From contig DCGO01000013.1 of NCBI GenBank assembly GCA_002314605.1, forward strand, positions 1-36,572: a stretch of DNA of 36,572 bases. The letters are read 5' to 3'. Below the pieces are notes generated by a model that had not been told where the DNA came from, searched no databases, and was given only the letters and a program-made list of their open reading frames with translations. Positions within the stretch are counted from its first letter, which is position 1; each line of letters starts with the position of its first letter. Shown here in pieces: positions 8,781 through 16,737 of the stretch. This DNA is from Lentisphaeria bacterium UBA1776 (GTDB lineage Bacteria; Verrucomicrobiota; Lentisphaeria; Victivallales; Victivallaceae). Position numbers and translations under genes: made by a program.

Positions 8781-8844
8781 TGCGCAACACACCACCCCGC
8801 AAAGCACCTGTGCCGGATCCGGGAACAGGAAGAAAGGACAAAAA

Positions 8845-10974
8845 ATGTTTTGGATCGACTATGTCATTATCTTCATCCCGCTGATCGTCATGATCTCGAT
8901 CAGTCTCTATTCCAGAAAATATGTCAAAGGCGTCTCGGATTTTCTGACCGCCAGCCGGGTAGCCGGGCGTTATGTGATCGCCGTTGCCGGCGGCGAAGCC
9001 GGGCTGGGGCTGATCAGTGTCATTGCATTGGTGGAAGTCTATTACACCAGCGGATTCGGTTACGGCTTCTGGTCCAAGCTAACCGCTCCTCTCGCGATGT
9101 TCTTCGCCCTGACCGGGTTCTGCACTTACCGTTTCCGGGAGACCCGGGCCATGACCATCGGCCAGCTGCTGGAAATGCGCTACAGCCGTTCCTTCCGGAT
9201 CACGGCGGCCTTTCTGCAGTCGGCATCCGGGATCCTTAATTACGCCATCTTTCCTGCGGTGGGGGCGCGGTTTCTGGTTTATTACCTTGACCTGCCGACC
9301 TACCTCAATCTTTTCGGCTGGCACTTCCCGACTTTCGGACTGATGCTCCTTGTATGCATCGGCGTTGCCGCCGGGATCGCCTGCCTGGGCGGACAGATCA
9401 CCATTATGGTCAGCGACTGCGTGCAGGGGATCATTTCCTATCCATTGTACATGATCCTCATCATCTACTTTTTCTGGAAGTTTTCCTGGGGGCAGGATAT
9501 TCTTCCCACATTGCTTGCCCGTCCGGCCGGACAGAGTTTCCTCAACCCCTACGACATTCACCATCTGCGGGATTTCAATCTTTTTTATGTTTTCGTCGGT
9601 CTTTTCAGCAGTTTCTTCAGCCGGCTCTCCTGGGCGGGGTGCCAGGGATATTCCGCCGCAGCCAAGAGCCCCCACGAACAGAAAATGGGGGGTCTTCTGG
9701 GCAGCTGGCGCGGCGGGTTCTCCACCATGATGATCGTCGTGATCGCACTGGTGGTCTATACCTACATGAATGAACCGCGTTTCCAGCCGGGCCCCACCGG
9801 CGCCAATACGGTCAACTGCCAGCTCGCCAGAAAAACCCTTTCCGACATTGCCGGCGCTCCACGGTACGATGTTCAGCGCAAGGCGATCCTCGGCAAGCTG
9901 GACCATGCAAAGCCCCGCTTCGACACCAAAACACGGCAGCCTGTCACACGGTCAGCCAACCCGACGGTGGACAATTACCGCAAAGTCGCCACCGAGGAAC
10001 TGCGGAAAGTCGATCCGAAGCTGGCCCAGACCTTCGGGACCATCCATACCCAGATGCTGGCCAGTCTGACCATGCGGGAAATGCTGCCCATCGGCATCAC
10101 CGGCATCTTTGCGGTGCTGATGATCTTCCTCATGATCTCCACCGACAACACCTACATGCACTCCTGGGGCAGCATTCTCATCCAGGACATTGTCCTGCCC
10201 CTCCGGGGCAAACCGTTCACCCCGGAACAGCAGCTCAGGCTGCTCCGCTGCGGGATCCTCTTTGTGGGGCTCTTCGCCTTTGTCTTCTCGCTCTTTTTCG
10301 CCCAGCTGGATTACATTATGATGTTCTTCGAAATCACCGGTGCCATCTGGGTCGGAGGAGGGACCGTGATCACTCTGGGACTTTACTGGAGGAAAGGCAC
10401 CACCGCCGGGGCCTTTTCCGGGCTGATCGGCGGGGCCTTCATCGCTCTGGGGGGAATGTTCTGCCAGCACCGCTGGGTCAGTTCGATCTATCCCTGGCTG
10501 GAGCGTACCGGCAATCTGACGGGGTTCAGCAATTTTCTGACCGCAGTTTCCAAGCCGCTGAATCCCTATATTGTCTGGACGGTGACCCCGTATAAATTTC
10601 CGGTCAATTCACGGGAAATCGCTTTCCTCGGACTTCTGACGGCCATCGGACTCTATGTGGTCATCTCTCTTCTGACCTGCCGCAAACCCTTCAATCTGGA
10701 ACGTATGCTGCACCGGGGGATCTACAGCGATGACGGCATCGGCAAACCGGTGGAAAAGATCGACATCATCAAATTCTGCAAGGGATTGATCGGGATTACA
10801 CCGGAATACACCACGGGGGACAAGGTCCTCGCATGGTCCGTATTCATCTGGTCCTTCATCTACGGTTTCATCGGCTGCTTCATCGTGCCGGTGGTCTGGA
10901 ATCTCTTCTATCAATGGCCGGCCTCCTGGTGGGGAAATTACTTCTGGTTTACCTCGCTCTTCATGGCCGCATAG
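8845..10974 (+). CDS. Sodium:solute symporter (SSS) family transporter, 3' end frameshifted
   Basis: The protein is a polytopic inner-membrane carrier of the SSS/SGLT family, which couples Na+ entry to uptake of sugars, acids or similar solutes. The start MFWIDYVIIFIPLIVMI begins the first membrane helix and has a good ribosome site. Family features include the VSDFLTASR segment after helix 1 and a GGEAGLGLISVIALVEVYYTSG stretch. A long hydrophilic insertion (about residues 310-405) sits between membrane helices. As read, the frame ends after 709 residues in LFMAA-stop in the middle of a hydrophobic helix. The missing end (GLVSTFWFAIGG...) continues in another frame from 10971. One base appears to be missing near 10966-10970. 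Read through, the product would be about 764 residues. Confidence 0.88.
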   Translation: MFWIDYVIIFIPLIVMISISLYSRKYVKGVSDFLTASRVAGRYVIAVAGGEAGLGLISVIALVEVYYTSGFGYGFWSKLTAPLAMFFALTGFCTYRFRETRAMTIGQLLEMRYSRSFRITAAFLQSASGILNYAIFPAVGARFLVYYLDLPTYLNLFGWHFPTFGLMLLVCIGVAAGIACLGGQITIMVSDCVQGIISYPLYMILIIYFFWKFSWGQDILPTLLARPAGQSFLNPYDIHHLRDFNLFYVFVGLFSSFFSRLSWAGCQGYSAAAKSPHEQKMGGLLGSWRGGFSTMMIVVIALVVYTYMNEPRFQPGPTGANTVNCQLARKTLSDIAGAPRYDVQRKAILGKLDHAKPRFDTKTRQPVTRSANPTVDNYRKVATEELRKVDPKLAQTFGTIHTQMLASLTMREMLPIGITGIFAVLMIFLMISTDNTYMHSWGSILIQDIVLPLRGKPFTPEQQLRLLRCGILFVGLFAFVFSLFFAQLDYIMMFFEITGAIWVGGGTVITLGLYWRKGTTAGAFSGLIGGAFIALGGMFCQHRWVSSIYPWLERTGNLTGFSNFLTAVSKPLNPYIVWTVTPYKFPVNSREIAFLGLLTAIGLYVVISLLTCRKPFNLERMLHRGIYSDDGIGKPVEKIDIIKFCKGLIGITPEYTTGDKVLAWSVFIWSFIYGFIGCFIVPVVWNLFYQWPASWWGNYFWFTSLFMAA

Positions 10975-11138
10975 TCGGTCTGGTGTCGACATTCTGGTTC
11001 GCCATCGGGGGGACGATTGATCTGCGCCGTCTTTTCCGGGATCTGGCGAAAAAGGAAGTCGATATTCTGGATGACGGCCGGGTGACGGACGCTGCCCCCG
11101 GCAGCAGTCAGACCGGCCCGGACAACGGACACGCGTGA
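10971..11138 (+). other. Displaced C-terminal segment of the SSS symporter (other frame)
   Basis: This 55-codon stretch reads IVGLVSTFWFAIGGTIDLRR, then LFRDLAKKEVDILDDG. It finishes a membrane helix and continues into the cytoplasmic tail typical of this SSS subgroup, but lies in the -1 frame relative to 8845-10974. Adding one G to GCCGCATAG (making GCC GGC ATA G) would join the two parts as LFMAGIVGLVSTFWF with no break. There is no slippery heptamer, so this is more likely a real single-base deletion or a sequence error than programmed frameshifting. Confidence 0.75.
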
Positions 11139-11187
11139 CGGCAGAACTCTTTGTACAAGGCCTTGCCCGGCGATAGAGCAATGACAG

Positions 11188-11226
11188 CCCCCGATCCTGG
11201 AATTACCGTTCAGGGGGAACCTTTTT
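11188..11226 (+). terminator. Possible terminator between convergent genes
   Basis: CCCCC (11188-11192) and CCTG can pair with CAGGGGG (11211-11217) around a loop containing the stop codon of the leftward exporter gene. CTTTTT follows on the plus strand at 11221-11226. The stem has a three-base bulge, so the structure is only moderately convincing. It would end the symporter transcript. Confidence 0.35.
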
Positions 11227-12111
11227 CCGGATCGCATAACGGCAGAGAAGTGCCCCCCCGATCACCAGCAGACATGCACCGTAGAAAGCCGCCGGCAATG
11301 CCACATGCAGGAACACCGCGCACCCGATGGCGGAAAAGAGCGGTGTAAGGTAGGACGCGATGATCGCTGAATCCCGCTGGGGCGTCAGCATCGCCCGGTC
11401 CCAGCAGTAATACCCGGCCCCGATGGGAAAGACCGCCATGAAAAGGAGCTGCCAGAAGACCGTGAAATTCCAGACGCTTTCTTCCTGAAAAGGGAAACGC
11501 ATCAGCAGCAGAAAAATTCCGCCGATCAGCATAAAATACGGCATGGCGTCCTTCGGCGTTTCCTTATCCAGCGATGCAAGGATATTGGAATACACCGCCC
11601 AGCTCACGGCGGCACCGGTCATCACGAGATGCGGCAGGGGATTGCCGCAAAACTGTTCCCACAGTTCCGGCAGGATCAGCGGCACCCCGGCAAGAACCGA
11701 AGAGGACAAGGCAAATCCACAGAAAGAAAGCACGATCCCCCCGGTCATCAGGAGCAAGGAAACCCTCTTCCGGAAGGCGATCACCGAGAAAACCAGTGTC
11801 AGCAGCGGCCACAGGTAATTGAGCAGTCCCACCTCCACCGCCTGGACCCGGTTCTTCGCCAGCCCCAGCCCCACACTGAACAAATAAAAATAGGCAATGA
11901 CCAGAAAGCCGCACAGCCCGTGATATTTCAGAGAAAATCTGCGCTTTTTCGGGGGATAAAGGAAAAAGCAGACCAGTCCGCCGGCAATATAAATGCACCC
12001 TCCCGCTGTGAACATCCCCAGGAGCTCCAGAAGCGACCGATTGAATGCAGCCAGAAGCGACCAGAAAAATATTGCACAGCACCCCCAGAACAATCCGCTT
12101 GTCTGCTTCAT
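11203..12111 (-). CDS. DMT/EamA exporter resembling YddG
   Basis: A 302-residue inner-membrane protein with about ten hydrophobic segments, the size of EamA/DMT exporters. Segments such as QAVEVGLLNYLWPLLTLVF and a late IIASYLTPLFSA/GGALLCRYA pair closely match what I recall of Escherichia coli YddG, an exporter of aromatic amino acids. Its start is three bases past the stop of the upstream glycosidase, whose last codons supply GGAG about ten bases before the ATG, so translation is probably coupled. Last gene of a four-gene leftward operon (15089 to 11203). In that setting the substrate may be a sugar-derived or other small metabolite. Confidence 0.85.
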   Translation of the reverse strand: MKQTSGLFWGCCAIFFWSLLAAFNRSLLELLGMFTAGGCIYIAGGLVCFFLYPPKKRRFSLKYHGLCGFLVIAYFYLFSVGLGLAKNRVQAVEVGLLNYLWPLLTLVFSVIAFRKRVSLLLMTGGIVLSFCGFALSSSVLAGVPLILPELWEQFCGNPLPHLVMTGAAVSWAVYSNILASLDKETPKDAMPYFMLIGGIFLLLMRFPFQEESVWNFTVFWQLLFMAVFPIGAGYYCWDRAMLTPQRDSAIIASYLTPLFSAIGCAVFLHVALPAAFYGACLLVIGGALLCRYAIRKKVPPER

Positions 12112-12114
12112 GGG

Positions 12115-13299
12115 TCACGCTCCGGACAACTTCAGCCGGCGGCAGCTTTCCCGCACAAGGATCATCCCGGGAAGATAGGCCGAGGACGCCCCCACGGGAG
12201 CCCCGCTGAAGGGATTGATCTCCTGGGAAAAATGATTTTCCGGATGGAGGATCACCGCCCGCAGAAAACGCTCCAGCACCATGTCAAGTTCAGCACTCCG
12301 GTGGTAGAAATCCATGAAGAGAAGCAGCCGGAGGAGCGTAAGCATCTGGGTGTTGGCCGCCCAGCAGTTGAAGGGGAGCTCCCGCTGAAACGCCGGATCG
12401 CTCACCGACATGGAGGGAAAGGGATACACCGTCAGAAATTCCGTTTCCGATTCAAAGTATCTCTGATAGATCCGGTCGAAAAGGTCCTGACTTGCCACGC
12501 GATTCAAAAAGAGCCGGGTAATGTGTTCACTCCGGTATTTGCGGAACCCGGAACGCCCCCGGTCGTAAAAATACGCATCTTCTTCGCAAAAAAGATGACG
12601 GCGGATGTTTTCGCGGAGAGTTTCCGCCCGGTTGCGCCACGAAACGGCTTCCGGGCCCAGATCCAGCATTTCCGCCAGTTCCGCCAAAGCCGTCAATGCC
12701 CCGTATCGGGCGGCGGAGAGATCCGCCGAGATCACCGGCATCTCCGGAAGATCCGGCATGCTGCCGGCCTCGCTTCCCGGGCAGCGGCCCCGCTGCATCC
12801 CCTCGGTCACCCGGGGAGAATTGTCGTGGCCGGTATCGAATTCGCAGAACATCTCCACCAGTCCCGCATCATTGTGACAGCGGTGACGCATGATCCACAT
12901 GTCGTACCGTACTGCGGCATCGTAAATGCGCCGGAAATCCTCTTCCGGCCGTCCGACCCTGCGGGCGATCTCCATGGCACAGCGGGCAAAGGGCCAGACC
13001 GTCTGAAGCTGGCCAAAGCCAGCCGTCTCCAAGGTATTGCCCCGGACGAAGGCGGGCATCAGCCCGTCCTCCCGCTGGAAGCACATAAAGACCTCCATGG
13101 AGCCCCACGCCGCCCCCGGACAGATGTCCGTGATGAAGAAATTGTCCTGATTATGCTCGAGCCAGATCCCGTTGTAATTCGCTCCGGCGGGAAGGTACGG
13201 CCAGGGAAATGCGGGGCTCCTCCGGACTGCTGCCAGAATCCCCGCCTCCGCCTCATCCCTGCGGGTCCGCAGAAATGCAAGCTCCTGTTCTGTGAACAC
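12115..13299 (-). CDS. (alpha/alpha)6-barrel glycoside hydrolase, GH63/MGH-like
   Basis: The 394-residue product resembles the six-hairpin catalytic domain shared by GH63, trehalase-like and mannosylglycerate hydrolase-type enzymes. The substrate-binding half carries ANYNGIWLEHNQDNFFITD and AAWGSMEVFMCFQREDGLMP. The DNSPR motif (in FDTGHDNSPRVTEG) is the region of the catalytic acid in this superfamily. There is no signal peptide, so it acts in the cytoplasm on short or imported glycosides. I choose the GTG at 13299 because AAGGGAGGA lies eight bases upstream; the longer reading from 13485 would overlap the previous gene by 160 bases. It starts 26 bases after the unknown 224-residue gene. Exact substrate is unknown. 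Confidence 0.78.
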   Translation of the reverse strand: MFTEQELAFLRTRRDEAEAGILAAVRRSPAFPWPYLPAGANYNGIWLEHNQDNFFITDICPGAAWGSMEVFMCFQREDGLMPAFVRGNTLETAGFGQLQTVWPFARCAMEIARRVGRPEEDFRRIYDAAVRYDMWIMRHRCHNDAGLVEMFCEFDTGHDNSPRVTEGMQRGRCPGSEAGSMPDLPEMPVISADLSAARYGALTALAELAEMLDLGPEAVSWRNRAETLRENIRRHLFCEEDAYFYDRGRSGFRKYRSEHITRLFLNRVASQDLFDRIYQRYFESETEFLTVYPFPSMSVSDPAFQRELPFNCWAANTQMLTLLRLLLFMDFYHRSAELDMVLERFLRAVILHPENHFSQEINPFSGAPVGASSAYLPGMILVRESCRRLKLSGA

Positions 13300-13325
13300 C
13301 GTAGAATCCTCCCTTGAAAAATGAT

Positions 13326-14000
13326 CTAATCCGAGAACCGTTCCTTCAAAGCGGCGGACACCTCCGGTTTTTCGAGGACGGAAAAATCGAAGAACCGGTT
13401 CCGTCCCTCGCAACCGGTGATCCCGGCATAGTAGATCTCCGGAAAATCCGTATCCAGACGGCAGCCGAAAGTCTTTCCGTCGCACCCCATCAGAAGCATA
13501 CGCCCCTTCCTGTTGAAAATGAACCGGGCAGAGAGATCGTATTTCCGCCCGATCTCCAGTTCAAGGTCGATGAATCCCAGAAGCTTCCACGACGGGGTCC
13601 CGTCCTTGAAATAGTGGTGCCACAGATTGACCCCGCGGTCGTAGAGCACCACTTCAAGATGGTCGTGATGGACCTCGGACAATTCCGGAGAAAAGACCAG
13701 CAGCGGCGCCATCCGGTCGTCAAACGCACACCGGGTATGAAACTCCGCATTGCCGTGAAAGGGCCTCTTGAAGAGCATGCTTATATAGGTCTCGCCGGTT
13801 CGATCCCGGCCCATCTGCATCTCTTCAGGGCGGATATCCTCCGGCATGTGGTTTGCGATGCAATCCCTTTGCTGCACCCAGTGACTCCGCTCAAGCCACC
13901 GGGGACTCCGCACCAGAAGCCACTCTTCCGGATCCCACTCTCCTTCGGCAAAGGATATCCGGATATCCGGTTTCACGGCCTCTGCACAATCCTTCTTCAT
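13326..14000 (-). CDS. Conserved-looking protein of unknown function, probable beta-sandwich
   Basis: I do not recognise this 224-residue protein. It lacks a signal peptide and membrane segments. The middle and end alternate short hydrophobic strands (APLLVFSPEL, HLEVVLYDRGVNLWHHYF, YDLSARFIFNRKGRMLLMG, FDFSVLE), suggesting a concanavalin/jelly-roll sugar-binding fold. The start at 14000 has GAGAGG six bases upstream; the ATG at 14006 would sit on the ribosome site. It is locked between an oxidoreductase and a glycosidase in the same operon (gaps of 30 and 26 bases), so a role in handling the same glycoside is likely, either as a binding module or as a non-classical lyase or hydrolase. Function unassigned. 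Confidence 0.75.
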   Translation of the reverse strand: MKKDCAEAVKPDIRISFAEGEWDPEEWLLVRSPRWLERSHWVQQRDCIANHMPEDIRPEEMQMGRDRTGETYISMLFKRPFHGNAEFHTRCAFDDRMAPLLVFSPELSEVHHDHLEVVLYDRGVNLWHHYFKDGTPSWKLLGFIDLELEIGRKYDLSARFIFNRKGRMLLMGCDGKTFGCRLDTDFPEIYYAGITGCEGRNRFFDFSVLEKPEVSAALKERFSD

Positions 14001-14030
14001 TGGCATCCTCTCTCAAACACGCTTCAGCAT

Positions 14031-15089
14031 TCAGCGGACATCATCCACGGGAGAATTTTTCTTCACATAATCGATCCAGCGGACCACTTCCACCGCCTGC
14101 TCAATAGTGATGGGGTACGGAATTCCCTTGCGGATGGCGTTGTAAAGGTGCACCCACATTTTGGTGGGATCGTCCCCCCCGGCAGGAGCCACAGTCAGCA
14201 CATCTTCGCACCACACCGGTACCATGGCGCCGCCGAAACTGCCGCCCAGCGGGGGATTGTCCAGCGAGGCGGGAGCCGTTTCTTCCGGCATGGCCGGATT
14301 GAGGTACTTGAGTTCAATTTTGCTGTCCCGGCTCACCAGAGACCCCCGGGTGCCCCGCACGGTGTAGGTCGATTCGGGGATCGGGGCGCAGCCGGAGATC
14401 TCAATATCGATCACCCGCTTGTTTTCGCCGACAAAAATGATTTTGACATGATCCTCGGCATCTCCCCGGGCCGCACCCAGCTTGAGGTCGCTCCAGCAGC
14501 TTTTTACCGGAGACTCCAGAAGCTGCAGGGCATGGTCCACCAGATGAGGTCCCCAGTTGAGCAGCTGTCCGCCGCCGGCGGACTGGATGGTCTGCCAGTC
14601 AGTGCGCCACTGGAAACTGTCCCGGCAGAGTTTGATCTCAAACACATGCCCGAGCTTGCCGGAACGGATGATGTCCCGGATATGGGCAAAAGCCGATTCA
14701 AAACGGCGGTTGTGACGGATATAGACCTTGCCGGGATTGGCTTCGGCAAGGGCCTTGAGCGTCAAAGCATCTTCGTAAGTCACGGCAATGGGCTTCTCCA
14801 CCAGCACCATTTTGCCGGCCTCCACCGCCGCAATGGCGTGTTTCACATGATCCGGAGAACGGGTGGCGACGGTGACCAGCTCAACCTCGGCGTCCTGCAA
14901 AAACTCTTTGCTGTCCAGATAAAATCTGGCATTGGGACAACGGGTCCGGGCGGCATCCAGCCGGGATGGATCGTGGTCGCAGCCGGCGACCACCTCAAAC
15001 ATGTCGGAATATTTTCCGATTTCAGAAATATGCATGCAGTTCCCTGCGCGGCCGAGCCCCCAGATACCGACTTTGATCTTGTTTTCCAT
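14031..15089 (-). CDS. Gfo/Idh/MocA family NAD(P)-dependent sugar oxidoreductase
   Basis: A 352-residue cytoplasmic dehydrogenase. The N-terminal Rossmann fold has GLGRAG near residue 11 and an acidic residue at the end of strand 2 (AGCDHDPSR). The EKP motif (VLVEKPIAVTYEDA, about residue 98) holds the catalytic lysine, and a C-terminal alpha/beta substrate domain includes GGGQLLNWGPHLVDHALQL with a probable catalytic His. Such enzymes oxidise or reduce sugars and inositols. AAAGGA is nine bases before the ATG at 15089; a GTG six bases earlier is too close to it. First intact gene of the leftward glycoside operon. Substrate cannot be read from sequence. Confidence 0.9.
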   Translation of the reverse strand: MENKIKVGIWGLGRAGNCMHISEIGKYSDMFEVVAGCDHDPSRLDAARTRCPNARFYLDSKEFLQDAEVELVTVATRSPDHVKHAIAAVEAGKMVLVEKPIAVTYEDALTLKALAEANPGKVYIRHNRRFESAFAHIRDIIRSGKLGHVFEIKLCRDSFQWRTDWQTIQSAGGGQLLNWGPHLVDHALQLLESPVKSCWSDLKLGAARGDAEDHVKIIFVGENKRVIDIEISGCAPIPESTYTVRGTRGSLVSRDSKIELKYLNPAMPEETAPASLDNPPLGGSFGGAMVPVWCEDVLTVAPAGGDDPTKMWVHLYNAIRKGIPYPITIEQAVEVVRWIDYVKKNSPVDDVR

Positions 15090-15125
15090 TTTCACTGATC
15101 CTTTATGTTGAAGTTGAATTTTTTG

Positions 15126-15200
15126 TCAATCCACGTCCTCGAGGTCGAAGATGCCGCCTTCATAGACATTCATCCCGTAATCCGCAATTCCGTACTTCAT
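15126..15200 (-). pseudogene. 5' stub of a sugar isomerase/epimerase gene
   Basis: A 24-codon reading frame, MKYGIADYGMNVYEGGIFDL followed by EDVD and a stop, lies directly upstream of the Gfo/Idh gene. The start strongly resembles the first beta-strand and loop of AP-endonuclease-2-type sugar phosphate isomerases, but the rest of that ~270-residue protein is absent. The simplest reading is an internal deletion that left the 5' end; a short leader peptide is the alternative. It lies 73 bases from the MITE-like element at 15273-15437. The ribosome site is weak. Confidence 0.45.
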
Positions 15201-15244
15201 GACAATCCACTGTTCAGATATCCGCCAAAAAAACAATACGACAC

Positions 15245-15272
15245 AATATACAGCCTCCCGGTAAAAAGTAAA
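15245..15272 (-). promoter_or_regulatory. Putative promoter of the leftward glycoside operon
   Basis: On the minus strand TTTACT (15272-15267), 16 bases, then TATATT (15250-15245). The -35 element abuts the left end of the MITE-like element, and its TAAA overlaps the proposed target-site copy. If real, the leader is about 150 bases and contains the isomerase stub. Insertion of the element could have altered expression of the operon. The -35 match is only fair. Confidence 0.35.
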
Positions 15273-15437
15273 GGGTACCTCTAAAAATTCAAACGGATGG
15301 ATTTGCGAGACAATGGGGAAAAAGACACAAAATGGGATTTTGAGTCTGCTACCCAAAGTGGTAACAGCCGAAAAGTCACGCCTTGCAGACTTTCCCCAGT
15401 GGCCGCAAGCTGCCGGAATGATTTTTTAGAGGTACCC
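15273..15437. mobile_element. 165-bp MITE-like non-autonomous element
   Basis: The ends are perfect 15-base inverted repeats: GGGTACCTCTAAAAA at 15273-15287 and its complement at 15423-15437. The element is flanked on both sides by TAAA (15269-15272 and 15438-15441), which fits a 4-bp target duplication. The 135-bp interior encodes no protein of its own but has a smaller inverted pair (TGGGGAAA...TTTCCCCA). The same terminal sequence occurs at 21-35. It is therefore best explained as a deletion derivative mobilised by a transposase encoded elsewhere. I do not assign an IS family. It lies between the glycoside operon and eutH. Confidence 0.7.
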
Positions 15438-15490
15438 TAAATTGAATGTACGGATAAAAACGGCATTTTCTGATCGGAAAACACGTTCCG

Positions 15491-16591
15491 TCAGATCCCG
15501 GACTCCGACATCACCCGGGGGCACCAGCGGTAGAATGCCGCCGCAACAATAACTGCAAGAAACGCGGCGGTGAACTTGGTCACCAGCAGAGGAAACGCCA
15601 GTTCCGGCGCCACGGCACAGCAGTAGGCCAGATGATCCCCCAGAGAAAATGCCCCGGCGGAGAGAAATGCAAAATTGAACGTTTTACCCCGGGGATCCAT
15701 GTCCCGGATCATCTGAAAAGTCGGGATCGAGTTGGCCAGCGAAGTAAACATCCCCAAGACGGCAGTCTCATTGATCCCGAGGAGCCGTCCTCCCCAATTC
15801 AGCAGGGGATGAAAGATCCGGTCAATAACCCGGATCAGCACATAGGCCCCCGGCAGAATGATCGCAATGGAACCGACCACCTTGATCCCGGACTGAATCG
15901 GCTCCAGAAATTCCGGATTGGCAAACCCGGTAAGTTCACTGGTGATGGAAAGAGTGATCCCCAGCAGCGCGATGCCTTCGACAGCCCTTCCGAGTTTGGC
16001 AAGGAAAACCGACAGTTTGTCCGGGATCGTCAGCAGAAGAATGGAAGACACTGCGGCAATGAACACCACGGGAATCATCATCCGGAAGAGGCCCCCTGGG
16101 GCACACCCGGCGGTCAGTCCTCCGGTCAGACACCCCGCCGGAACGGTGATGAACCCGAACAGCAGCCCCCGGAAGAGATACGGCCGATCCTCCGGCTGCA
16201 CGATCTTCAGCGCCGCCGGCAAAGTGAACACGAGATTCACCCCCAGAACAGACCCCAGCAGCATTCCGCTGAAAGCCGCCGCCGGCTGATCCGAAGTCAA
16301 CGTGAGGGCCAGCGGGTACGCCCCCATATCGCTGGCCAGAAAAAGCCCGGCGAAAACAGACGGATCGATCCCCAGCTTCGTGAAACAGGGGGCCAGTACC
16401 GGAACCAGGACCCGCCGGAAAAGCGGGATCAGCGCCAGAATCCCGGCCATGGAAAGAAAGAGCGGTTCAAAGGCCCGTATGCCCGCCAGAAAACACTCTC
16501 CAAGATGCCAGCGGTTGCCGCGGAAGTAGTCAAAGGCCCCGATAAAGAGAGAGGTCGCAAAGAAAAACAAGAGAATCCTGCTTATGTCCAT
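15491..16591 (-). CDS. eutH: EutH-like ethanolamine permease family protein
   Basis: A 366-residue polytopic membrane protein matching the EutH family, which helps ethanolamine cross the inner membrane. Characteristic segments are DPSVFAGLFLASDMGAYPLA and GKTFNFAFLSAGAFSLGDHLAY, which correspond to the NPSMFAG...CDMGG and ALGDHLGF motifs I recall from enterobacterial EutH. The start at 16591 follows AGGGTGAT and removes a 51-codon non-conserved extension. No ethanolamine lyase, reactivase or microcompartment gene is present, so it is either an orphan transporter serving a distant eut locus or a relative with another amine or alcohol substrate. It is divergent from the MBL-fold gene. Confidence 0.82.
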   Translation of the reverse strand: MDISRILLFFFATSLFIGAFDYFRGNRWHLGECFLAGIRAFEPLFLSMAGILALIPLFRRVLVPVLAPCFTKLGIDPSVFAGLFLASDMGAYPLALTLTSDQPAAAFSGMLLGSVLGVNLVFTLPAALKIVQPEDRPYLFRGLLFGFITVPAGCLTGGLTAGCAPGGLFRMMIPVVFIAAVSSILLLTIPDKLSVFLAKLGRAVEGIALLGITLSITSELTGFANPEFLEPIQSGIKVVGSIAIILPGAYVLIRVIDRIFHPLLNWGGRLLGINETAVLGMFTSLANSIPTFQMIRDMDPRGKTFNFAFLSAGAFSLGDHLAYCCAVAPELAFPLLVTKFTAAFLAVIVAAAFYRWCPRVMSESGI

Positions 16592-16655
16592 AAAATCACC
16601 CTGTATATCCGGCTCCTGAAATATTCTTTTTTCCCGGCAAACCGGGAACCCGGAT

Positions 16656-16683
16656 AATATATGTGCGAAAAAGTTTTTTTCAA
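16656..16683 (-). promoter_or_regulatory. Putative eutH promoter
   Basis: On the minus strand TTGAAA (16683-16678), 16 bases, then TATATT (16661-16656), extended as TATATTAT. It lies 65 bases upstream of the eutH ATG. The leader also contains a small hairpin CCCGG-TTTG-CCGGG (about 16633-16646) with no T-run. Confidence 0.55.
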
Positions 16684-16708
16684 CATCGATGACTGCCGGA
16701 GCAGTTCC

Positions 16709-16737
16709 TTGAAAAAAAAGCATTCCGCATGTATTGT
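16709..16737 (+). promoter_or_regulatory. Putative promoter of the MBL/GH116 cassette
   Basis: TTGAAA (16709-16714), 17 bases, then TATTGT (16732-16737). It is divergent from the eutH promoter, with 25 bases between the two -35 boxes, so one regulator could control both. The leader to the GTG start is about 100 bases. Confidence 0.45.

Noticed and set aside
8713..8844. Extended N-terminus for the SSS symporter
   Set aside because: The extension spans the TTGACA/TATATT promoter and is hydrophilic; the start at 8845 has a ribosome site and begins the first membrane helix.
10960..10974. Programmed -1 frameshift in the symporter gene
   Set aside because: No X-XXY-YYZ slippery heptamer or clear downstream stimulatory hairpin; a one-base deletion or error is simpler.
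11629..15098. Two long plus-strand open frames across the leftward glycoside operon
   Set aside because: They overlap recognised Gfo/Idh and glycosidase genes on the other strand and have composition typical of antisense shadows.
15126..15356. A 76-codon minus-strand frame through the MITE-like element
   Set aside because: Only its last 24 codons look protein-like; the rest comes from the repeat and lacks a ribosome site.
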